The translations under genes were made by a program, and so were the position numbers. Positions 1 through 7,940 of a stretch of DNA of 38,232 nt are shown piece by piece. This DNA is from Rhodobacterales bacterium (lineage in GTDB: Bacteria; Pseudomonadota; Alphaproteobacteria; Rhodobacterales; Rhodobacteraceae): contig JAFLCY010000029.1 of NCBI GenBank assembly GCA_017303485.1, positions 1 to 38,232 of the forward strand, written 5' to 3'. How positions within the stretch are numbered: position 1 is the first letter of the stretch; each line of letters starts with the position of its first letter. Under the pieces are notes generated by a model. The model was given only the letters and a program-made list of their open reading frames with translations, made no database searches and was not told the origin of the DNA.

Positions 1-509
1 ACGGCAAGTTCTACTTCATCGAGATGAATACCCGGCTGCAGGTCGAACACCCTGTCACCGAGGCCATCTTCGGCATCGACCTGGTGCGGGAACAGATCCG
101 CGTCGCCTCGGGCATGGACCTGTCCTTCGGTCAGGACGACCTTGAGATCAACGGCCACGCGATCGAGGTGCGGATCAACGCCGAGAAGATCCCGGGCTTC
201 TCGCCCTGCCCCGGCCGGATCACCCAGTTCCACGCTCCGGGCGGGCTTGGCGTGCGGATGGATTCCGCGATCTATGACGGCTACCGCATTCCGCCCTATT
301 ACGACAGCCTGATCGGCAAGCTGATCGTCCATGGCCGCGACCGCCCCGAGGCGCTGGCCCGGCTGAAACGCGCGCTGAGCGAGTTGATCATCGACGGAAT
401 CGACACCTCGATCCCGCTGTTCCACATGCTTTTGGCGGAACCCGATATCCAGAACGGTGACTACAACATTCACTGGCTGGAAAAGTGGCTGGAAAAACAG
501 TTCGGCTGA
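1..509 (+). CDS. accC: Biotin carboxylase subunit of acetyl-CoA carboxylase, 3' part only
   Basis: The window opens inside this gene; the reading frame is already open at base 3 and ends at TGA 507-509, so only about 168 C-terminal residues are present. AccC carboxylates biotin on the BCCP protein with ATP and bicarbonate, the first half-reaction of fatty acid synthesis. The fragment begins at the ATP-grasp catalytic segment (FIEMNTRLQVEHPVTE), whose Glu, Asn and Arg belong to the metal and bicarbonate site. The C-terminal biotin-carboxylase domain follows (GHAIEVRINAE, then the segment around PYYDSLIGKLIVHG). The sequence ends normally in WLEKQFG. The start and the ATP-grasp N-lobe lie outside the window. 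Downstream are two palindromes and then aat on the same strand. The family assignment is very secure. Confidence 0.96.
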   Translation, partial: GKFYFIEMNTRLQVEHPVTEAIFGIDLVREQIRVASGMDLSFGQDDLEINGHAIEVRINAEKIPGFSPCPGRITQFHAPGGLGVRMDSAIYDGYRIPPYYDSLIGKLIVHGRDRPEALARLKRALSELIIDGIDTSIPLFHMLLAEPDIQNGDYNIHWLEKWLEKQFG

Positions 510-542
510 GATGACCGGGGCGCCCTGCACTGGGCGCCCGCC

Positions 543-587
543 GCAAAAGTCTTCGAAGACTTTTGCAAAATCCTTCGAAGGATTTTG
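543..587. repeat. Two abutting perfect palindromes between accC and aat
   Basis: Bases 543-566 form a 24-bp perfect palindrome and 566-587 a 22-bp perfect palindrome. They share base 566, and both are centred on CTTCGAAG. As RNA each could fold into a hairpin. The second contains GAAGGA (577-582), the only Shine-Dalgarno-like sequence for the GTG start of aat at 591. Neither is followed by a long T tract, so a classical terminator is not obvious, although TTTTG follows each stem. No other copy was noticed in the window. They may belong to a dispersed intergenic palindrome family; that is an inference. Confidence 0.8.
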
Positions 588-590
588 TAA

Positions 591-1253
591 GTGGACGAAG
601 CACTGACCCCCGAGATCCTGCTCCGCGCCTATGCGATGGGCATCTTCCCGATGTCGGACGGGCGCGACGATCCCGATATCCACTGGGTCGACCCGCGCCT
701 GCGCGGCATCCTGCCGCTGGACGGGTTCCACATGTCGCGCTCATTGGCCCGGCAAATCCGGTCCGGAGCCTTCCGCGTCACCGCCGACACGGCCTTCGCG
801 GATGTGGTCGAAGCTTGTGCCGACCGGGGCGAGACCTGGATCAGCCACCGCATCCAGCAGCTTTATGTGCAGCTTCACGCGCAGGGCTTTGCCCACAGCA
901 CCGAGGTCTGGCGCGGCGATGCCCTGGTAGGCGGGGTCTATGGCGTCACGCTTGGCGCGGCCTTCTTCGGGGAAAGCATGTTCTCGCGCGCGACGGATGC
1001 ATCGAAGATCGCCCTGGCCTGGACTGTCCATCGCCTGCGCGCCGGGGGGTTCCGTCTGTTCGACACCCAGTTCCTGACGCCGCATCTGGCCAGCCTTGGC
1101 GGGCGGGAGGTCGCGCGTGCGGATTACCAGCGCTTGTTGACCAATGCCCTGGATCACAGCGCGCAGTTCGCGCCGCCGGGCTACTCGCCTTCCGCCGGGG
1201 CGGTTTCGGGCGCGGCGGCCGGCAGGACGCAGGACAGCACCCAGACATCATAG
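591..1253 (+). CDS. aat: Leucyl/phenylalanyl-tRNA--protein transferase
   Basis: Aat attaches Leu or Phe from aminoacyl-tRNA to proteins with N-terminal Arg or Lys. This makes them N-degrons for the ClpS/ClpAP protease, in the cytoplasm. The 220-residue product shows the family landmarks in order: GIFPMS near residue 18, HWVDPRLRGILPL near 31-43, the ESMFSRATDASKIAL segment near 123-137, and the DTQFLTPHLASLGG motif near 154-167. The start is GTG 591, chosen because GAAGGA (577-582) lies 8 bases upstream and because family members begin with a similar MDEALTP segment. That ribosome site sits inside a palindrome. The 3' end overlaps the opposite-strand DUF2155 gene by 73 bases, giving a low-complexity Ser/Ala/Gly C-terminal tail outside the conserved domain. 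Confidence 0.95.
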   Translation: MDEALTPEILLRAYAMGIFPMSDGRDDPDIHWVDPRLRGILPLDGFHMSRSLARQIRSGAFRVTADTAFADVVEACADRGETWISHRIQQLYVQLHAQGFAHSTEVWRGDALVGGVYGVTLGAAFFGESMFSRATDASKIALAWTVHRLRAGGFRLFDTQFLTPHLASLGGREVARADYQRLLTNALDHSAQFAPPGYSPSAGAVSGAAAGRTQDSTQTS

Positions 1254-1591
1254 CGCGGATGATCCAGCGCCGACAGCGCGGGCGAGGAAGCGAGCATCCA
1301 GCCGCTGAACAGGGGGGCCTCGGTCGTCTCCTCGATCACCGTAAGATGCGCTTCGGCATCCGAGGCCGGGTTGCCTGTCGGGTAGCGACAGGAATCCAGC
1401 CGCACCACCAGACGCCCGAACTTGGCCGATTGCCCCCGGCTGAGCGCGACATCGCCGGTTTCGCTGGTCAGCTTGTCCAGAAAGCGCAGCTGCGCACCCT
1501 CGGATTCGGTGAACTCCGCCACGGGGGCCACGGCCGTCTCCTGCGCGGCCACCGGAAGGGACAGCGCCAGAAATAGCACCAGCGCCTTCAT
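1181..1591 (-). CDS. DUF2155 domain-containing secreted protein
   Basis: This 136-residue protein has an N-terminal signal peptide (MKALVLFLALSLPVAAQ, cleavage near residues 16-17), so it is probably periplasmic. The body matches the DUF2155 family as I know it from alphaproteobacteria: KLTSETGDVALSRGQSAKFG, then LVVRLDSCRYP, then a LFSGWMLASSPALSALDHP segment and YDVWVLSC. Cys68 and Cys121 are the only mature cysteines and could form a disulfide. The family has no established function. ATG 1591 overlaps the mlaD stop in an ATGA junction (1588-1591), so it is probably translationally coupled. The 3' end runs 73 bases into the end of aat on the other strand. Confidence 0.88.
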   Translation of the reverse strand: MKALVLFLALSLPVAAQETAVAPVAEFTESEGAQLRFLDKLTSETGDVALSRGQSAKFGRLVVRLDSCRYPTGNPASDAEAHLTVIEETTEAPLFSGWMLASSPALSALDHPRYDVWVLSCVLPAAAPETAPAEGE

Positions 1592-2067
1592 GGCGTCGCG
1601 GTCTCGCCCTCGGGCGCGGCAGCATCGCCGCCACCGCCCGCAAACTTCATCAGGAGCGTGATCAGGCTCACCGCGCCCTGGGTGTCCTCGATCTCTCCGC
1701 CCGGCTCCAGCACTTCCAGCGCGCCGCCGGGCTGGACTTCGACGAAATTGCCGCCGAGAAGCCCCTCGGAGGAAATCAGGATCGAGGAATCGACCGGCAG
1801 CGTCACATCCTTGCGCATCGAGATCGTGGCATCGGCAAAGAATGTCTCCGGGTTCAGTTTCAGCGCCGTCACCGTGCCGACCTTCACCCCCGCCAGCCGC
1901 ACATCGGTGCCGACGCTGACCCCTTCGACCGACCGGAAGCTTGCGGTCAGTGGATAGCTTTCCGGCTCGCCCACGACACCCGAGCCGCGCACTGCATAAA
2001 GCGCGAAGCCCGCCGCCACAGCCAGGATCGCCGCCCCGGCCAGAATCTCTGCGCGTTCGTATGCCAT
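1588..2067 (-). CDS. mlaD: MlaD-like MCE-domain lipid transport protein
   Basis: The 159-residue protein has one N-terminal membrane segment (about residues 8-26) and a single MCE domain from about 38 to 115 (PLTASFRSVEGVSVGTDVRLAG, then VKVGTVTALKL, then SEGLLGGNFVEVQPGG). This is the layout of MlaD, the inner-membrane-anchored ring subunit of the Mla system that moves phospholipids between the membranes. A Gly/Ala/Glu-rich tail ends the protein. ATG 2067 was chosen because it sits in a TGATG junction with the preceding stop; upstream in-frame sequence does not look coding. Its usual partners mlaE (permease) and mlaF (ATPase) are not nearby, so the complex must be completed from elsewhere. 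The MCE family is certain; the exact Mla role is inferred. Confidence 0.9.
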   Translation of the reverse strand: MAYERAEILAGAAILAVAAGFALYAVRGSGVVGEPESYPLTASFRSVEGVSVGTDVRLAGVKVGTVTALKLNPETFFADATISMRKDVTLPVDSSILISSEGLLGGNFVEVQPGGALEVLEPGGEIEDTQGAVSLITLLMKFAGGGGDAAAPEGETATP

Positions 2068-2441
2068 CACTCGGGCTGCCAGGCCTCGTAGTCCCGGCGC
2101 GCCACCGGCTCGGCCCGGCGGATCGAACCCGGCGGCACATAAGCCGCCTCGGTGCCCGTCAGGTTCTCCTGATGCGGCTTTTCCCAAGGCTTGTGCTTCA
2201 GGGGCGCCTTGGTCGGCGGTTCGTCCCAGGTGAAATGCAGCCAGCCGTGCCAGTCGGGCGACACGCGCGAGGCTTCCATCTCGCCGTTGTAGATCACCCA
2301 GCGCCGCTTGCCGTCGCGGGTCTGGTAGAAGACGTTGCCCGCGTCATCCTCGCCCACCTTCACGCCCTTGCGCGAGGTGAATATCTGGGTGCCGATGGTC
2401 TGGCTGTTCCACCAGGTCAGCAGGCGTTTCAGGAAGTACAT
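2067..2441 (-). CDS. NDUFA12-family NADH:ubiquinone oxidoreductase accessory subunit
   Basis: This 124-residue protein carries the NDUFA12/B17.2 signature. It has an N-terminal [21 protein letters not shown] segment, then [15 protein letters not shown] (about residues 46-60), [13 protein letters not shown] (64-76) and the [14 protein letters not shown] segment (84-97). In mitochondria this subunit lies on the matrix arm of complex I; alphaproteobacteria carry the bacterial counterpart. The start is ATG 2441 with GGAGG a few bases upstream; a longer frame to 2546 lacks that support. The stop overlaps the mlaD start by one base (TGATG). No other complex I gene is in the window, so this subunit is encoded apart from any nuo operon. 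Confidence 0.93.
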   Translation of the reverse strand: MYFLKRLLTWWNSQTIGTQIFTSRKGVKVGEDDAGNVFYQTRDGKRRWVIYNGEMEASRVSPDWHGWLHFTWDEPPTKAPLKHKPWEKPHQENLTGTEAAYVPPGSIRRAEPVARRDYEAWQPE

Positions 2442-2530
2442 GGGCGGGCCTCCGGTTCGGTCAGACTTGATATGGCGCAAAGTCTCGGTGAGGTCCATAG
2501 ACGGGAAGGTGCCTTGCTCGACAGTAGGCA

Positions 2531-3049
2531 TTAATCGCCCTGCCAAAGCCTGAAGGCAAGACCAAGGTCAGCCGAGTAGAAGTGGATTTCGTCCTGCGAT
2601 CCTGTCCACCAGCCGCCCGGTTGCCGGAGTGCGGAGTCGAGCGTATCGAAAAGCTGTCGATCCATGACAATCCGACAGAAAATCCACGGCCCGTCGCCAG
2701 AACGGTCGATCAAGGCATCTGATGGCGTGGGTTTCCAATCGCCACCAAAGTCAAGAAATGGATCACGTCGGTTGCCGCTCTTGCGACCGACAGATACCGG
2801 CGGAGAAGTGGCAACGTCGGGCGAAAATCTTACGACTGCATAGCTGCATCCGAAGTCGTCAACCTTTGAATGCCATCGGCCAGAGGCAACGACTTCAGAA
2901 TAGGCGACAACACCGTCAAAAACATCGGCAGCATAGCGCTTGTCTTCGAACGTGCGCGCGGTGCGGAAAGTCAAGACAAGCAAGACCACCACTGCAAAAC
3001 AGGCCAAGCTGCCAATCAAGACAGCCTTGCCCACTATTTTGGCAGTCAT
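2531..3049 (-). CDS. Unrecognised protein with one N-terminal membrane anchor
   Basis: This 172-residue protein matches no family I recognise. It starts with a short basic segment and one hydrophobic helix (about residues 9-28, [20 protein letters not shown]) followed by RTART, suggesting an inner-membrane anchor with the rest in the periplasm. The soluble part is rich in Trp, Asp and Ser, has two cysteines, and ends [11 protein letters not shown]. It begins only 12 bases after the clpX stop and is probably co-transcribed with clpX. Its GC content is visibly lower than its neighbours and it uses TTA- and ATA-type triplets sparse elsewhere, hinting at acquisition or weak selection. ATG 3049 has AAGG about 10 bases upstream. 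The frame is convincing; the function is unknown. Confidence 0.65.
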   Translation of the reverse strand: MTAKIVGKAVLIGSLACFAVVVLLVLTFRTARTFEDKRYAADVFDGVVAYSEVVASGRWHSKVDDFGCSYAVVRFSPDVATSPPVSVGRKSGNRRDPFLDFGGDWKPTPSDALIDRSGDGPWIFCRIVMDRQLFDTLDSALRQPGGWWTGSQDEIHFYSADLGLAFRLWQGD

Positions 3050-3061
3050 AGCCGGAAGGCC

Positions 3062-4324
<1,263 letters not shown>

Positions 4325-4417
4325 CCGCAGTCCTCTAAGCTTTGCCACCAATGCCCTGCCTGGCAGGGTCGGAGCCTTGGCGGAAGTTTAGGCCAACCCC
4401 CAAGGCACCACAATCCG

Positions 4418-4455
4418 AAAAACCCGCCCGAAAATCCGACTGGACCATCGGGCGG
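4418..4455 (-). terminator. Rho-independent terminator-like hairpin after clpP
   Basis: On the minus strand an 8-bp GC-rich stem (arms 4448-4455 and 4424-4431) with a 16-base loop is followed by G and a run of five T (4422-4418). It begins about 10 bases after the clpP stop and lies some 95 bases before clpX. It would stop or attenuate clpP transcripts before clpX, implying either partial read-through or a separate clpX promoter. The loop is long, which weakens the prediction somewhat. Confidence 0.6.
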
Positions 4456-4465
4456 AAAAGGGGCG

Positions 4466-5098
4466 TCATTTCGACGTATCGTCGGCCTTTCCGCGGCTTT
4501 CGAGGATCTGGTCGATCAGCCCCCAGGCCTTGGCATCCTCGGCCGACATGAAGTTGTCGCGTTCCAGCGCCGCTTCGACAGTGTCGTAGTCGTTGCCGGT
4601 GTGCTTGACGTAGATCTCGTTCAGCCGGCGCTTCAGCTTTTCCGTCTCGCGGGCGTGGATCATGATGTCCGTCGCCTGCCCCTGATAGCCGCCGGACGGC
4701 TGGTGGACCATCACCCGGCTGTTCGGCAGGCTGAAGCGCATCCCCGTCTCGCCCGCGGTCAGGAGGAGCGAACCCATCGAGGCCGCCTGCCCGATCACCA
4801 GGGTGGAGATCTTCGGCCGGATGTACTGCATCGTGTCATAGATCGACAGGCCCGCCGTCACCACGCCGCCGGGGCTGTTGATGTACATCGAGATTTCCTT
4901 GGACGGATTTTCCGATTCCAGGAACAGAAGCTGCGCGCAGATCAGGCTGGACATGCCGTCATGCACCGGGCCGGCCAGGAAGATGATCCGCTCCTTCAAG
5001 AGGCGGCTGTAAATGTCATAGGCGCGCTCGCCACGGCTGGTCTGTTCGACGACCATGGGGACAAGGGTGTTCATGTAGTGTTCAACGGGATCGCGCAT
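4466..5098 (-). CDS. clpP: ATP-dependent Clp protease proteolytic subunit ClpP
   Basis: ClpP forms the double-heptamer serine protease chamber that degrades polypeptides delivered by ClpX or ClpA. The 210-residue product has the catalytic triad in its expected settings: Ser107 in GQAASMGS, His132 in MVHQPSGG and Asp181 in ERDNFMSA. The [10 protein letters not shown] segment (75-84) is the oxyanion and strand region. ATG 5098 was chosen because GAGAGG lies about 9 bases upstream. An internal ATG at 5074 would begin [11 protein letters not shown], nearer the mature N-terminus, but has no ribosome site. It heads the leftward group with clpX. Possible heat-shock and housekeeping promoters lie in the 145 bases upstream. 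Confidence 0.98.
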   Translation of the reverse strand: MRDPVEHYMNTLVPMVVEQTSRGERAYDIYSRLLKERIIFLAGPVHDGMSSLICAQLLFLESENPSKEISMYINSPGGVVTAGLSIYDTMQYIRPKISTLVIGQAASMGSLLLTAGETGMRFSLPNSRVMVHQPSGGYQGQATDIMIHARETEKLKRRLNEIYVKHTGNDYDTVEAALERDNFMSAEDAKAWGLIDQILESRGKADDTSK

Positions 5099-5128
5099 CG
5101 GGGCCTGCCTCTCGTGTCTTTGCCGAGG

Positions 5129-5182
5129 ATTATCGTCGAATGTCTTGCCAGAGTCTTAGTGGGGCGACACGGGGGCCGCAAG
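5129..5182 (-). promoter_or_regulatory. Candidate clpP promoters (RpoH-like and sigma-70-like)
   Basis: Two signals are visible on the minus strand. CTTGCGG (5182-5176), an 11-base spacer and CCCCACTA (5164-5157) resemble the heat-shock sigma-32 consensus CTTGAAA-N11-16-CCCCATNT. Nearer the gene, GATAAT (5134-5129) matches a -10 hexamer at five of six positions but has only a weak -35. clp genes are classic RpoH targets, so the first match is plausible, but both calls rest on short motifs. Confidence 0.35.
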
Positions 5183-5243
5183 GGCACCCCCCGCGCTTTT
5201 GCCTCGGGTCGCTCGCGTCGCCCTGCGGGGCCGTCACGTCACC

Positions 5244-5852
5244 CTAGCGAAAGGTCCGCGCGGCCAGCATCACGCGCGCAAGGGCAGTCACCAGGCAGAG
5301 CGTGCCGAAGATCCAGGCCAGCGGACCGAAGAGGGCCGGCCAGAGGACAAGGACCACGAAACACAGGATGGTCTCGGTGCCCTCCATCAGCCCTGCCGTG
5401 AAGTAAAGCGACTTCTCCCCGCGGATCCGGCTTTCCAGCCCATGCTTCTCGGCCAGGATCGCAAAGCCGAGGAAGGTCGCCGCGTTCACATAGAAGCTGA
5501 ACAAGAGAAAGGCCCCGGCCACGCCATTCGCGGTGGGGTCGCGCAGCACGAAGGCCAAGGGGATCGCGCCGTAAAAGGCGAAATCGCAGACAATGTCCAG
5601 GTAGCCGCCGAAATCGCTTTTCCCCCGCGCCCGCGCCACCGCACCGTCCAGCCCGTCCGCCAACCGGCTCAGGATCAGCACCCCCGCGACGACCAGTCCC
5701 GACCAGCCCGACCAGAGCATCGCCGCCGCCGCAAGGCCCAGGACTAGCCCGGCCAGCGTCACCGCATTGGCCGAAGCGCCGCGCGCGGCCAGCCATCGCC
5801 CGCCCTCGTTCAACGGCGCGTCAATCACCTCGCGCATCAATCCGTCAAGCAT
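5244..5852 (-). CDS. CDP-alcohol phosphatidyltransferase family protein
   Basis: This is a 202-residue integral membrane enzyme of the family that transfers a phosphatidyl group from CDP-diacylglycerol (or a related CDP-alcohol) to an alcohol acceptor. The metal-binding motif spans residues 66-90 with Asp66, Asp69, Asp86 and Asp90 in the order D-x2-DG-x2-AR-x7-G-x3-D-x3-D. That is one residue shorter between AR and G than the textbook spacing. About five hydrophobic helices surround it. ATG 5852 was chosen because AGGAGGA lies just upstream; longer in-frame starts lack such a site. The acceptor cannot be told from sequence, so a specific name such as pgsA or pssA is withheld. It is divergent from the CAP-domain gene, with 217 bases between them. 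Confidence 0.9.
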   Translation of the reverse strand: MLDGLMREVIDAPLNEGGRWLAARGASANAVTLAGLVLGLAAAAMLWSGWSGLVVAGVLILSRLADGLDGAVARARGKSDFGGYLDIVCDFAFYGAIPLAFVLRDPTANGVAGAFLLFSFYVNAATFLGFAILAEKHGLESRIRGEKSLYFTAGLMEGTETILCFVVLVLWPALFGPLAWIFGTLCLVTALARVMLAARTFR

Positions 5853-6069
5853 GCTTCCTCCTGCCTGGGGCCGCATCCTTCCCGGTTGCAGCACGCTTGG
5901 GAAGTCACGTTTCTGCGGGGCGTGAAGCGGCGGGCCCTTGCCTACTCTCCCAGCAGGCGAGTGCATTGCAGACAGTTCTCGCGTATTTCACCAATTGCGC
6001 CACATTCTGCCCGATTCCGGCCCAACTGATCTGGGATTGGTGAATGGTGCCAATCGACGGGGAAATTTC

Positions 6070-6558
6070 ATGTTGAAGTCTATGCGCCTTGCGGCTTTTG
6101 CCGTTTCGACTGTTCTGTGCCTCGCCGGTACCGCGCAGGCGGGCTGCACGATTCCCCCCAACGCAGATGCGATGCAGAAAGAACTGCTCAGCCACCTGAA
6201 CGCCGAACGCAAGGCGCGCGGACTTTCTGCGCTGACGCTGTCGGCCAAGCTGGACAAGGCCGCACAGGGTGCGGCCTGCGACAATGCCAAGCGTCGGTCG
6301 ATCAGCCACGTCTCGTCCGACGGCGGCACGCTGAAGACCCGGTTGCGCCGCGTGGGCTATGGGTTCCGCACTGCCGCCGAGAACACCGGGCGCGGCTCCG
6401 CCTCCGGCGCGCGCGCCGTGGAATGGTGGATGAACTCGCCGCACCACAAGGACAACATCCTCTTGCGCAAGGCGCGCGACGTCGGCATCGGCATCGCCGT
6501 CAGCCCTGCCCCGGACAACAAGCTGCACTGGATCCTCGTGGTCGGCGCCTCGAAATAA
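6070..6558 (+). CDS. Secreted CAP-domain protein (SCP-like)
   Basis: The 162-residue protein starts with a signal peptide (MLKSMRLAAFAVSTVLCLAGTAQA, cleavage near residue 24), so it is exported. The rest is one CAP/SCP domain: HLNAERKARGLSALTLSAKLDKAA, then ISHVSSDGGTLKTRLRRVGY, then AAENTGRG, then WMNSPHHKDNILLRKARDVGIG. The conserved His and Glu of the CAP cavity are recognisable. Bacterial CAP proteins are poorly understood; some bind lipids or act in the cell wall. ATG 6070 follows GGGGA at a suitable distance. A 6-bp inverted repeat (GATTGG 6035-6040, CCAATC 6050-6055) lies 14 bases upstream of the start and could be regulatory. The next gene converges on it, leaving an 18-base gap. Confidence 0.9.
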   Translation: MLKSMRLAAFAVSTVLCLAGTAQAGCTIPPNADAMQKELLSHLNAERKARGLSALTLSAKLDKAAQGAACDNAKRRSISHVSSDGGTLKTRLRRVGYGFRTAAENTGRGSASGARAVEWWMNSPHHKDNILLRKARDVGIGIAVSPAPDNKLHWILVVGASK

Positions 6559-6576
6559 CGCCCCGTCCGCGCATTC

Positions 6577-7890
6577 CTAGCGCGCGATCACCAGATCCAC
6601 CCGCAGCCCCCCCAAGGCCTCGCTCTGCGACAGCCGCAACGCGCCGCCATGGCTCAGCGCGATGTCCGAGGCGATCGACAGGCCAAGACCGACCCCAGCC
6701 CCCCGGTTCGGATCCCGCGCAGCTTCCAACCGCGTAAAGGGGCGCAAAGCCTCGTCCCGCCGGTCGGGAGGTATGCCCGGACCATCATCCTCGACCGTGA
6801 TCCGCAGACTGCGCTCCTGGAAGGTCAGGCGCACATCGACCCGCGTACCGAAGCGCCGGGCATTCGACACCAGGTTCTCCACCGCCCGTGCAATGGCCTG
6901 CGGCCGCATCTCCACTTCTTCGGGCACACCGTCCACCGCGACCAGCCGCACCGGTGGCCCGGATCTGTCGACCAGATCGCGCACCAGCGCCACCGCATCC
7001 GCCGGCTCCGAGCCCTCCATCGCATCGCCGCGCACGAAGGCCAGGAACTCGTCCACCATTCGCTCCATCTGCCTCACATCCGCCTGCAGGGCCTCGACCT
7101 CGCCGTCTTCCGGCATCAGCGACAGGGCCAGCCGCATCCGGGTCAGTGGAGTGCGCAAGTCGTGGCTGACCCCCGACAGCATCAGCGTGCGCTGCTCGAT
7201 CTGGCGTTCGATCCGGGCGCGCATGTCGAGGAATGCCCGCCCGGCCGCCCGGACCTCCTGCGCGCCACGTGGACGGTAGCTCACCGCTCTCCCTTTGCCG
7301 AACTCCTCCGCCGCCTCGGCCAGCTTGGTGATCGGGCGCAACTGCCGCCGCAGGAAGAAATAGGCGATCACCGTCAACAGGACCGAGGTGAACACCATCA
7401 GCACAATCAGCTGGTGCGGATTCGCCGCCGACATCCGCCGCCGGTTCACCTCGGCCTGCACCGGCCCGAACCGGCTGTCGAAGCGCAGGTTCACCATCCG
7501 ACCGGGCCCCGTCAGGTCCACTGCGACAAGGGACGGCAGCCGCTCGCGCAGGGTGGAGATGATCATGTCGCCCGAGAGGTCGATCCTCTGGCGCTTGTCC
7601 ACAGTCGGCGCGCCCGGCCCGGCCGGCAGAGTCAGCGTGATCTGCAGCGATCTTGCCACCGGCACGACTTCGGCCGCCGCTTCCGCCAGCGAGGGGCTGG
7701 CCTCGATCCTTTCCAGAAGGAAGGCCAGATCGATCGCAACCCCTTGCGTCATCTGCCCGGTCACGTCTTCATAGAAGCGCTGGATGAACTCGGTCGAGAA
7801 GACCAGCTGAATGGTGACGATCGGCACGATCAGGATCAGTGCCGCGCGCCCGTAAAGGCCTCTGGGAAGGATACGTTGGAACACCGACAT
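6577..7890 (-). CDS. Sensor histidine kinase, EnvZ-like, no partner regulator nearby
   Basis: The 437-residue protein is a membrane histidine kinase. It has transmembrane helix 1 (about 16-34), a periplasmic sensor region of about 125 residues, helix 2 (161-180), a HAMP linker, and a HisKA domain with phospho-acceptor His243 in SGVSHDLRTPLTR. The HATPase domain follows, with an N box (ENLVSNARRFG, Asn339 and Asn343), G1 box (EDDGPGIP, 367-374) and G2 box (GAGVGLGLSI). The order matches EnvZ-type kinases that phosphorylate an OmpR-type regulator. No response regulator is adjacent: the CAP gene lies beyond its 3' end and a hydrolase is divergent. ATG 7890 was chosen because the preceding in-frame residues do not look like a kinase N-terminus. 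Its ribosome site (GAGCGAG) is weak. Its signal is unknown. Confidence 0.93.
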   Translation of the reverse strand: MSVFQRILPRGLYGRAALILIVPIVTIQLVFSTEFIQRFYEDVTGQMTQGVAIDLAFLLERIEASPSLAEAAAEVVPVARSLQITLTLPAGPGAPTVDKRQRIDLSGDMIISTLRERLPSLVAVDLTGPGRMVNLRFDSRFGPVQAEVNRRRMSAANPHQLIVLMVFTSVLLTVIAYFFLRRQLRPITKLAEAAEEFGKGRAVSYRPRGAQEVRAAGRAFLDMRARIERQIEQRTLMLSGVSHDLRTPLTRMRLALSLMPEDGEVEALQADVRQMERMVDEFLAFVRGDAMEGSEPADAVALVRDLVDRSGPPVRLVAVDGVPEEVEMRPQAIARAVENLVSNARRFGTRVDVRLTFQERSLRITVEDDGPGIPPDRRDEALRPFTRLEAARDPNRGAGVGLGLSIASDIALSHGGALRLSQSEALGGLRVDLVIAR

Positions 7891-7940
7891 CTCGCTCAAG
7901 CCTATCCGCAGCCCTGCCCCTTGGAAAGCCGTGCCGCCCG

